Below the pieces are notes generated by a model. The model saw only the letters and a program-made list of their open reading frames with translations, did no database searches and was not told the DNA's origin. Made by a program: the position numbers and the translations under genes. From CAYMAZ01 sp964428185 (GTDB taxonomy: Bacteria; Bacteroidota; Bacteroidia; Bacteroidales; DTU049): a DNA stretch of 8,413 bases. Below, one piece after another: positions 1 to 7,100 of the stretch. Each line of letters opens with the position of its first letter. Positions within the stretch are counted from its first letter, which is position 1. Location: NCBI GenBank assembly GCA_964428185.1, contig CAYRXH010000099.1:1-8413 (forward strand). The letters are read 5' to 3'.

Positions 1-457
1 AGATTTTCTTCACAAAAATTTTACTTCCTTCGATTTTGATGACTTCAATCTCCTGATTTTCATCAACAAATTCACCATTGGTAGAGACTTCGTAATATAC
101 ATTATTTATCAATGCTTTCCCCATTGGAGCCAGTCTGGATATAGATTTGCCATGATCTCCGATCCTTAAAATGTCATCAAGTGTATTCATCTTCCCTTCA
201 ACAACATCGCTGAGTGCAACTTTTTTCCACATTCCTGACTTGAAAAAAAGGATCAGTGCAATAACAGAAATGGCAATTGTTGACAGAAGAACAATATTGC
301 CTGCCAAGGTTCCATAGGTAGCATACGACTGGTACACTCCGTAGATTACTATGAGCCCTCCAATAACTCCGGCGACGAAACCTGGCATGACAAAGATCTC
401 AAGCATGACAAGCAGAAGACCAAAAACGATAATAGGAATGATTACTGACCAGCTCAT
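1..457 (-). CDS. NfeD-like membrane protein (short form), 3' end cut by window edge
   Basis: I read this frame directly: ATG at 455-457, with 152 codons before the window ends, so only the extreme C-terminus is missing. Three hydrophobic stretches (about residues 5-23, 28-46 and 52-72, rich in Val, Ile, Leu and Gly) look like membrane helices. A soluble C-terminal domain (about 98-152) has the NfeD OB-fold pattern: a G-x2-G-K start, L-x-P-M-G-K-A near 109-115, then short beta strands ending in an I-x-V-I-x-I-E-G stretch. The family is known to work with SPFH/stomatin-type proteins in membrane organisation and quality control; no stomatin gene is visible here, though one could lie beyond position 1. 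The gene follows the M48 peptidase gene by 43 bases on the same strand and is probably co-transcribed with it. Short NfeD proteins are about 150 residues, so little is lost. Family call fairly sure; specific role unknown. Confidence 0.8.
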   Translation of the reverse strand, partial: MSWSVIIPIIVFGLLLVMLEIFVMPGFVAGVIGGLIVIYGVYQSYATYGTLAGNIVLLSTIAISVIALILFFKSGMWKKVALSDVVEGKMNTLDDILRIGDHGKSISRLAPMGKALINNVYYEVSTNGEFVDENQEIEVIKIEGSKIFVKKI

Positions 458-500
458 ATGAAATAAATTAGTTGTTATTGGATATTTTTACATTTCAGAA

Positions 501-1301
501 TCAGGGTTTATAGTATTTTTGGGCTTTTGGCAGAAATTCCTTCATCTCTTTAATGCGGTTTGTATGTGTAGGATGTGTGCTTAAGAACTGTGGGATCTGG
601 ACTCCTGATGAGTATGCTTCCATTCGTTCCCAGAAACTAATCGCTTCGGCAGGGTCATATCCGGTCAGAGCCATAAATACCATACCTATTTTATCTGCTT
701 CATATTCATGTTTTCTGGAATAGGCCAAGGCTCCCAGGGCTCCTCCAATTCCATATACAGACAGAAAAATATTCCGGGTTTCTTCAGGTTTCTGGTTCAT
801 AGCAACTGCCAGAGAAATACCACCCATGTATAATGCAATTTGCTGACTCATGCGCTCATTGCCATGACGGGCAACTGCATGAGCCATTTCATGTCCCATA
901 ATGACAGCAATGCCTGCATCATTCATCACCAATGGCATGATTCCTGTATAAAACACAATTTTACCACCGGGCATACACCACGCATTAACAGACGATTCGT
1001 TAACCAACTCAAAACTCCACTGAAAATTCTTTTTAATTTTTTTAAATCCGTTGGATACAAGATAATGATCAACCGCCTGACTCATTCTGGATCCCACATT
1101 TTTAACCCGGAAAGCATCATTATTTGTTGCAGGTAAAGGTGGATTCGTTCTTAAGAAATCATTGTAGGCAGTTAAACTCATGCTCATGATAATGCTTTCA
1201 GGAAGCATTCTGAACTGATGACGGCCAGTTACTGGAACCTTATAGCATCCGGAAACCAACATAACAGTAATAATGAATAGAATGAATACTCGCTTGAACA
1301 T
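501..1301 (-). CDS. M48-family zinc metallopeptidase, predicted lipoprotein
   Basis: The protein has 266 residues. A hydrophobic N-terminal signal (about 5-17) ends in a lipobox with Cys19 (V-S-G-C), so it should be a lipid-anchored protein facing the periplasm. The V-P-V-T-G-R segment right after the lipobox is typical of M48 lipoproteins related to LoiP/YcaL and Oma1-like peptidases. The zinc site is intact: HExxH at 137-141 (HEMAH), and the third ligand is likely Glu199 in the E-Y-E-A-D motif at 199-203. A downstream S-T-H-P-T-H segment (241-246) with Arg249 matches the conserved C-terminal part of the family. Expected role: degradation of damaged or misassembled envelope proteins. It sits 10 bases after the clpS stop and before the NfeD-like gene on the same strand. 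There is no obvious Shine-Dalgarno, as is usual in Bacteroidetes. The exact substrate cannot be told from sequence. Confidence 0.9.
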   Translation of the reverse strand: MFKRVFILFIITVMLVSGCYKVPVTGRHQFRMLPESIIMSMSLTAYNDFLRTNPPLPATNNDAFRVKNVGSRMSQAVDHYLVSNGFKKIKKNFQWSFELVNESSVNAWCMPGGKIVFYTGIMPLVMNDAGIAVIMGHEMAHAVARHGNERMSQQIALYMGGISLAVAMNQKPEETRNIFLSVYGIGGALGALAYSRKHEYEADKIGMVFMALTGYDPAEAISFWERMEAYSSGVQIPQFLSTHPTHTNRIKEMKEFLPKAQKYYKP

Positions 1302-1311
1302 ATGTCTAAGA

Positions 1312-1584
1312 TTAATTAATACTTACAGTAAGATCTCTGAATGACAACTCTCTCTGATACATCATCAGTTCTTCCTCGGAACCTCTTTTGATCTCACAGG
1401 CACCCTTATAATGTGCGATCAGTGCACATTGTTCTGCCTGCTCACTCGTATGACCACATACCTCAATCAGTGAAGTTATAACAAAATCAAAAAGATTGAA
1501 ATCATCATTATGAAGTATAAGGTTCCTCTTTTTTCCTTTACAGTCTTTTTTTTCTGCATCTTCTTTAATTTTCTCCCTGGTCAT
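1312..1584 (-). CDS. clpS: ATP-dependent Clp protease adaptor ClpS
   Basis: ClpS delivers N-degron substrates to the ClpA/ClpC unfoldase in the cytoplasm. I chose the ATG at 1582-1584, giving 90 residues, rather than a GTG at 1648-1650 that would add 22 basic, low-complexity residues. The shorter form has the normal ClpS length, and a TAnnTTTG promoter element lies between the two starts. The core fold is clear: L-I-L-H-N-D-D-F-N at 22-30, then a helix, then A-H-Y-K-G at 57-61. Asn26, Asp27 and His58 match the E. coli ClpS degron-binding residues Asn34, Asp35 and His66, with the same 32-residue Asn-to-His spacing. The N-terminal tail (1-20) is highly charged, like the flexible tail of other ClpS proteins. 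It is the first gene of a likely clpS-M48-nfeD transcript. No Clp ATPase gene is in the window. Confidence 0.88.
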   Translation of the reverse strand: MTREKIKEDAEKKDCKGKKRNLILHNDDFNLFDFVITSLIEVCGHTSEQAEQCALIAHYKGACEIKRGSEEELMMYQRELSFRDLTVSIN

Positions 1585-1598
1585 TTTCTCTTTTTTTT

Positions 1599-1606
1599 CA
1601 AAGTTA
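1599..1606 (-). promoter_or_regulatory. Candidate Bacteroidetes -7 promoter element for clpS
   Basis: On the minus strand this reads TAACTTTG, an exact match to the Bacteroidetes sigma-ABfr -7 consensus TAnnTTTG. It ends 14 bases before the clpS ATG at 1584, so transcription would start within roughly 10 bases of that codon. No convincing TTTG -33 box is seen about 19 bases further upstream, so this rests on one element only. If real, it excludes the upstream GTG start for clpS. Confidence 0.45.
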
Positions 1607-1732
1607 CAAAAAAAATTATACCTTGTAATAATTTTCTTGATTTTTATCACCTATGTTTCCATTATAAAATTTTACGAAAAACACGTAATTTAGGATGGTT
1701 GATTTTCTGATATCCAGTAAATAACAGCCTAT

Positions 1733-1750
1733 TTATTAACTTATTAATAG
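1733..1750. promoter_or_regulatory. Imperfect TTAA-N4-TTAA inverted repeat (weak Rex-like candidate)
   Basis: The sequence is TTATTAA-CTTA-TTAATAG, with a perfect 6-base core inverted repeat (TATTAA/TTAATA) at 1734-1749. It lies about 100 bases upstream of the NuoE-like gene, inside the divergent spacer. Arm and spacer geometry match the Rex pattern TTGTTAA-N4-TTAACAA with three arm mismatches. The surroundings are very AT-rich, so chance is a serious alternative. I see no clear -33/-7 promoter on the plus strand between it and the gene, and nothing else recognisable in the 1607-1848 spacer. Confidence 0.2.
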
Positions 1751-1848
1751 ATGTTATTTTTAATTATTCCTGATTATAATTAGTGAATGGATGAAAATAG
1801 ACAAAAAAAAATAATATTTTCGCTCAGGGAAAATAATCAAAATACAAT

Positions 1849-2364
1849 ATGAGAATATCAAGAATCGCAAAACCAAAAGAAAATCAGGCAAAACCTCAGG
1901 ATTTCAATCTTGTCAGAGATAAGGTGATAAAATACAAGGGTAAAAAAGGTGCCACTATTCCTGTACTTCAGGCAATACAAAGTGTATTTGGCTATCTGCC
2001 ATCTGACATTCTGAAAAAGACATCTGAAGAAATGGGATTATCGCTGAGCGATATGTATGGAGTTGCTACTTTTTATGCACAATTCCGATTCACACCTGTT
2101 GGAAAACACATCATTAAAGTGTGTCATGGAACTGCCTGTCATGTTCAGAATGCCAATGTAATCACTGACGCTCTTGAAGATGCACTGGATATCAAAGACG
2201 GAGAAACCACACCTGATGGTTTGTTTACATTGGAATCTGTAGCATGCTTAGGATGCTGTTCACTTGCTCCGGTCATGATGATTGGAAATGACACATACGG
2301 CAAACTGACAGGCTCATCTTGTGCAAAAGTTATCAGGGACATCAAAGCCAAAGAGAATAATTAA
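1849..2364 (+). CDS. NuoE/HydC-like NAD(P)-oxidoreductase [2Fe-2S] subunit
   Basis: The 171-residue protein is a thioredoxin-fold [2Fe-2S] subunit of the NuoE/HydC/HndA/StnA family. The cluster ligands are Cys92 and Cys97 (C-x4-C) and Cys133 and Cys137 (C-x3-C, in A-C-L-G-C-C). The N-terminal half has the family's helical part, with V-L-Q-A-I-Q-x-x-F-G-Y-L-P at 39-51 and the G-V-A-T-F-Y-A-Q-F segment at 71-79. The start ATG has no Shine-Dalgarno but sits at the normal N-terminus for the family. It is the first gene of the plus-strand operon, 23 bases ahead of the NuoF-like gene. Its partner is expected to be that flavoprotein, next to whose FMN this cluster sits in known complexes. Membrane complex I is excluded locally because the neighbours are soluble bifurcation-type subunits and no proton-pumping subunits are present. 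Confidence 0.92.
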   Translation: MRISRIAKPKENQAKPQDFNLVRDKVIKYKGKKGATIPVLQAIQSVFGYLPSDILKKTSEEMGLSLSDMYGVATFYAQFRFTPVGKHIIKVCHGTACHVQNANVITDALEDALDIKDGETTPDGLFTLESVACLGCCSLAPVMMIGNDTYGKLTGSSCAKVIRDIKAKENN

Positions 2365-2367
2365 TTA

Positions 2368-2385
2368 ATGTTAAATATTTAACAA
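2368..2385. promoter_or_regulatory. Palindrome closely matching the Rex operator pattern
   Basis: The sequence is ATGTTAA-ATAT-TTAACAA. Bases 2369-2384 form a perfect 16-base palindrome. Compared with the clostridial-type Rex site TTGTTAA-N4-TTAACAA, 13 of the 14 arm positions match (the first base differs). Rex is a repressor that senses the NADH/NAD+ ratio and often controls redox-enzyme operons. The site lies between the NuoE-like and NuoF-like genes and ends 2 bases before the next ATG at 2388. It could therefore also act as an AU hairpin over the translation start, or be a chance product of AT-rich spacer. Confidence 0.4.
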
Positions 2386-2387
2386 TC

Positions 2388-4166
2388 ATGATAAAAACAA
2401 AGATTCTCGTCGGTTATGCAAGTTGCGGAATTGCAGCAGGTGCCGGCAAAGTGTATGAGACTCTAAAGCAGATTCTGCAGAATGAACAACACAATGTTGA
2501 TTTAAAAACAACCGGATGTATTGGGATGTGCTTCCGTGAGCCCCTGGTAGAGGTCATTGATGAAAGCGGTTCTTTTCTTTATGGAGGAATTGATGAAGAA
2601 AAAGCAATTGAGATCTTCAACAAACATATTAAAAATCAGGAACCTGTTAAAGAATATCTTGTCAAAACTGATCTTTTTGAAACAGGAGATGAGAATTTTT
2701 TCAAACGTCAGATCAAAATTGCGCTGAGAAACTGTGGTGTTATAGATCCGGAAAACATTAATGAATATATAGAAGCTGGCGGATACCATGCAATTCAGAA
2801 AATTCTCAAGAACAATATGAAACAGGAAGAGGTGATTCAGAACATTTTTGATTCCGGGCTTCGTGGTCGCGGTGGCGGAGGATTTTCAACCGGTATGAAG
2901 TGGAAATTTGCATACAACAGTCCGGGAAACGACAAATATGTCATCTGCAATGCTGACGAAGGTGATCCAGGTGCGTTTATGGATCGCAGTCTGCTTGAAG
3001 GCGACCCTCACGCTGTGATTGAAGGGATGATCATTGGAGCATATTGCATAGGAGCCAACGAAGGTGTGATTTATTGCCGTGCAGAATATCCTCTTGCCAT
3101 CAAACGTTTGAATATTGCTCTGGAACAGGCCAGAGAAAAAGGGTTCCTGGGAAAAAACATATTCGGCAAAGATGGTTTTCATTTTGATATGTACGTGAAG
3201 GAAGGGGCAGGAGCATTTGTGTGTGGAGAAGAAACTGCATTGATTGCTTCGGTTGAAGGAGAAAGAGGCATGCCAAGACGACGTCCTCCGTTTCCTGCAG
3301 TTTCTGGACTTTATAGAAAGCCAACAAACATCAATAATGTTGAAACCTGGGCCAATGTACCCTGGATTATTTCCAACGGACCTGAAAAATATGCCCAGTA
3401 TGGAACTGAGAAAAGCAAAGGCACCAAGGTATTTGCTCTGGCGGGCAAAATCAACAACGGTGGTCTTGTGGAAGTTCCTATGGGAATCACAATTAGAGAC
3501 ATTATCTTTGAACTAGGTGGTGGCATTCAGAAAGGGAAACAATTTAAAGCCGTGCAATTGGGTGGCCCCTCCGGCGGATGCATCCCTGCATATCTGGGTG
3601 ATACTATTGTTGATTATGATTCTGTCAATGCAACCGGTGCCATTATGGGTTCAGGGGGGATGGTTGTAATGGATGAAACCACATGTATGGTTGATATGGC
3701 AAAATTCTTCCTCGATTTCACTCAGAAGGAATCGTGTGGAAAATGTACTTTTTGTCGTATCGGAACAAAACGTATGCTTGAAATTTTAGTCAGAATTACC
3801 GAAGGAAACGGACGTGAGAAAGACATCCAAATGCTTGAAGAATTGGCACAAAACATCAAAAACAATTCTTTATGTGGACTTGGTCAGACAGCACCAAATC
3901 CTGTACTGACAACTCTGAAATATTTCAGGGATGAGTACATTGCTCATATTGTTGAGAAAAAATGCCCTGCTAAGGTATGTAAACCATTGCTGACATATAC
4001 AGTTGAACCCGAAAAATGTACAGGATGTACGGTATGTGCCAAAAACTGCCCTTCAAACTGCATCAGCGGTGAACGCAAAGAAGTTCATTTCATCAATCAG
4101 GAAGCATGTATCAAATGTGGAATGTGCTTTACCAAATGTAAATTTGATGCAATTCATATTGAGTAA
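2388..4166 (+). CDS. NuoF/HydB-like NADH-binding FMN iron-sulfur subunit with C-terminal ferredoxin domain
   Basis: The 592-residue protein carries, in order: an N-terminal thioredoxin-like [2Fe-2S] domain (about 1-85, Cys13, Cys44, Cys48); the Complex I 51-kDa FMN/NADH domain (about 110-435), with G-R-G-G-G-G-F-S-T-G-M-K-W at 160-172 and N-A-D-E-G-D-P-G-A-F at 188-197; the N3-type [4Fe-4S] site with Cys450, Cys453, Cys456 and Cys496; and a C-terminal 2x[4Fe-4S] ferredoxin domain with Cys544/547/550/554 and Cys574/577/580/584. This layout is that of HydB/HndC/StnB, soluble NADH-handling subunits of electron-bifurcating complexes, rather than of plain complex I NuoF, which lacks the ferredoxin tail. 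In that family the FMN exchanges hydride with NAD(H). The usual fourth Cys of the N-terminal cluster is missing: Gly18 stands where C-x4-C would be expected. The gene is 18 bases ahead of the large mosaic subunit gene. Family call very sure; bifurcation is inferred. Confidence 0.93.
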   Translation: MIKTKILVGYASCGIAAGAGKVYETLKQILQNEQHNVDLKTTGCIGMCFREPLVEVIDESGSFLYGGIDEEKAIEIFNKHIKNQEPVKEYLVKTDLFETGDENFFKRQIKIALRNCGVIDPENINEYIEAGGYHAIQKILKNNMKQEEVIQNIFDSGLRGRGGGGFSTGMKWKFAYNSPGNDKYVICNADEGDPGAFMDRSLLEGDPHAVIEGMIIGAYCIGANEGVIYCRAEYPLAIKRLNIALEQAREKGFLGKNIFGKDGFHFDMYVKEGAGAFVCGEETALIASVEGERGMPRRRPPFPAVSGLYRKPTNINNVETWANVPWIISNGPEKYAQYGTEKSKGTKVFALAGKINNGGLVEVPMGITIRDIIFELGGGIQKGKQFKAVQLGGPSGGCIPAYLGDTIVDYDSVNATGAIMGSGGMVVMDETTCMVDMAKFFLDFTQKESCGKCTFCRIGTKRMLEILVRITEGNGREKDIQMLEELAQNIKNNSLCGLGQTAPNPVLTTLKYFRDEYIAHIVEKKCPAKVCKPLLTYTVEPEKCTGCTVCAKNCPSNCISGERKEVHFINQEACIKCGMCFTKCKFDAIHIE

Positions 4167-4184
4167 TTTAAAACCAAAGATTTC

Positions 4185-7100
4185 ATGAACACTATAAATG
4201 TAATTCTAAACGGCAAACCTGTTGTCGGGTATCAGGGAGAATCCATTCTTGATCTAGCAAAACGTCACGGATTCGAAATTCCAACTCTATGTCATGATCC
4301 ACGACTTGAACCATTTTCTTCATGCTTTGTATGCGTTGTGCATGTTGACAAAATGCGTGGCTTTCAGCCCTCATGTTCAACAAAAATCACTGAAGGAATG
4401 GCAATTGACACAGAAAATGAGGAAGTCATCAAGGCAAGAAGAACTGCATTGAATCTGTTACTGAGTAATCATTATGCCGATTGTGTGGCGCCCTGTAAAA
4501 TGACCTGTCCTGCTGGGGTTGATGTTCAGGGATATATTTCACTGATTGAAAAAGGTCTGTACTCTGAAGCCATAGGTCTCATCAAGCAGACTAATCCTCT
4601 GCCTGCCATTTGTGGCCGGGTATGTGTCAGACCCTGTGAAGCAGCCTGCCGCAGAAATCTGCTGGATGAAAACACCGGCGTTGGAATCGATTATCTGAAA
4701 CGATTCGCTGCAGACAAAGATCTTGAATCTCCCAATCATTATATTCCAAATGTTGCACCATCAAGCGGAAAAAAAGTTGCCATCATCGGCGGAGGCCCCG
4801 GCGGACTGTCAGCAGCATATTTCCTTCAGCAAAAAGGTCATCAGTGTGATATCTTTGAAGCAGCTCCTGCTGTTGGAGGATGGCTTAGGTATGGAATTCC
4901 TGAATACAGACTTCCAAACGATTTAATTGACAAAGAAGTTTCAACAATTACAGAACTGGGAGTCAGGATTTTCTGCAACAAGAAACTTGGCGACAATTTA
5001 AGTTACAGCGAGATCAAAGTAAATTACGATGCAACAATACTGACCATCGGTTCACAAAAGGGTACGCTTGTTGGTGTGGAAGGCGATGATGCTGAAAATG
5101 TTTTTTCAGGAATTGATTTTCTGCGAAATATGGCAATAACAGGCCAGATATATGATTTCTCAGGAAAAACAATCGCAGTTGTGGGTGGTGGTAATACAGC
5201 CATGGACTGTTGCCGTACTTCAATAAGATGCGGTGCAAAAAAAGTATATGTCATTTACAGACGTACAGAAAAGGAAATGCCTGCCAATCCCATTGAAATT
5301 CATGAATCAAAACTGGAAGGTGTTGAATACATGTTTCTTACTAATCCTACCAAAGTCAATAAAGATGAAAACGGCAAACTCAAGTCCGTAACCTGCGTTA
5401 AAATGGAACTGGGTGAACCTGATGCATCAGGAAGAAGAAGACCTGTTCCCAAAGAAGGATCAGAACATGATATTGAACTTGATTTTCTTCTGGCTGCCAT
5501 TGGTCAGAAAACAGAAGTAAATTTCATTAATAATATAAATGAATTTGCTACAAATGGTAAGTTAAAAATCAACAAATGGGGGGATGTAGAAGTCAATCCA
5601 TCAACATTTGAAACAGGTATCCCCGGTGTATTTGCTGCAGGCGATTGTGTTTCAGGTCCAGCCACAGTGATTGAAGCCATCAAACAGGCAAAAATTGCGA
5701 GTCAGAGTTGTCATCAGTATCTTAGCGGACAACCCATTGTGAATGAACATTTTGAATTTATCAGTTTACGTGACAATTTCAAAAAACAGGTCCCTGAAGA
5801 TTACGTTAATAAATACAAAAAACAACTCAGGGAAGAAATGCCTGTGCTTGATCCACAGCAAAGAATGAACTTCAATGAAGTGGAGCTTGGATATGCAGAT
5901 GAAAATGTTGCCAAACATGAAACAGGAAGATGCCTCGAATGCGGATGCTCAGCTTATTACACTTGTGATTTGAAAAAACATGCAACCACCTATAAAGTTG
6001 AGCAAAACCACTATTCGGGTGAGTTCAGGGAATATTCAGTTGATTTTTCACATCCGTTTATTGAAATTGATAATAACAAATGTATTCTGTGCGGAAGATG
6101 TATCAGAATTTGTAAAGAAGTCGTTGGTGCATCTGCTCTGGGCTTTGTCAACAGAGGGTTCGACACATTCGTTGCTCCGGCAATGGGTCTGTCATTGACC
6201 GAAACCTCATGCGAAAGTTGCGGAATGTGTATATCGGCATGTCCTACTGCAGCCATATCTGAAAATCGTGATTTCAAACCAAGCCCGGTAAAAACAGAAA
6301 CATTTAAAGCTTTATGTAATTTCTGCTCAATCGGTTGTGAGGTAGAATATCATCATGTGGGGGGGGTTTTTATGGGTGCAGAAGGATCACATGGTCAAAT
6401 CAATAAGGACGGAAATATTTGCCGCTTCGCGAGATTTGGATACAGACTGTTCAACAGTGATGCAAGAATCCGAAAACCCATGGCAAAAAAAGAAGGAAAA
6501 CTGGTTGAAATCACCTGGGATGAAGCTTTTCAAATAATAAAAAATCAGATTCAAAATGTTCACGCTGATGAGAATGCATTTTTTGCCGGAGGAAGACTAA
6601 GCAATGAAGAACAATACCTGATTCAGAAATTTGCCAGAACAGCTGTCGGTACAAACAATGTAAGCAGTTTTCAGTATATTGACCGTGGAAGGGGTTATCG
6701 TTCAAACTCAATGAACAACGTCCCCTTTCAGGAGATTTCGGGAGCTAAAAAATTTGTTTTGTTTGGAACGGAAATTAACAGAGAACATGGCGTACTCAGT
6801 TTTATGATTGAGAATGCCAGATTTTTAAACAAAATTCCCCTTCTGATCATCACTACGTCATCAGAAACCATGACAGACCACAAAGCAGACAAGATAATAA
6901 GAATAAAATCATATCATGCTTTTACTCAGGCTGTGAATCATTATCTGATAAGTTCAGGAAAAGAAAACATGATGTACATTAAAGCTCAGACATCAGGATT
7001 TGACGACTATAAGAAATCATTGCTCAACAAAGACTACGGACAACTTATAGAAAAATCAGGAGCCAGTCAAAATGAAATTGAAGCATTTGCTGATGAATTC

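Noticed and set aside
840..1136. 98-residue plus-strand open frame over the M48 gene
   Set aside because: It overlaps the zinc-site region of a clear M48 gene and is His-rich only because it is antisense to that coding sequence.
1585..1650. Longer clpS start at a GTG (22 extra residues)
   Set aside because: The extension is low-complexity and basic, exceeds normal ClpS length, and would place a -7-like promoter element inside the gene.
1652..1659. TATGTTTC as a plus-strand -7 element
   Set aside because: It has a mismatch at the last base, no properly spaced -33 box, and would imply a leader of about 190 bases without recognisable structure.
1815..1822. TATTTTCG as a -7 promoter element for the plus-strand operon
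   Set aside because: One mismatch to TAnnTTTG and no TTTG -33 box at the proper distance; in such AT-rich DNA this is expected by chance.
4003..4188. Small open frame overlapping the end of the NuoF-like gene
   Set aside because: It lies within the ferredoxin-domain coding sequence in another frame; its cysteines come from the same codon-rich region and it has no independent support.
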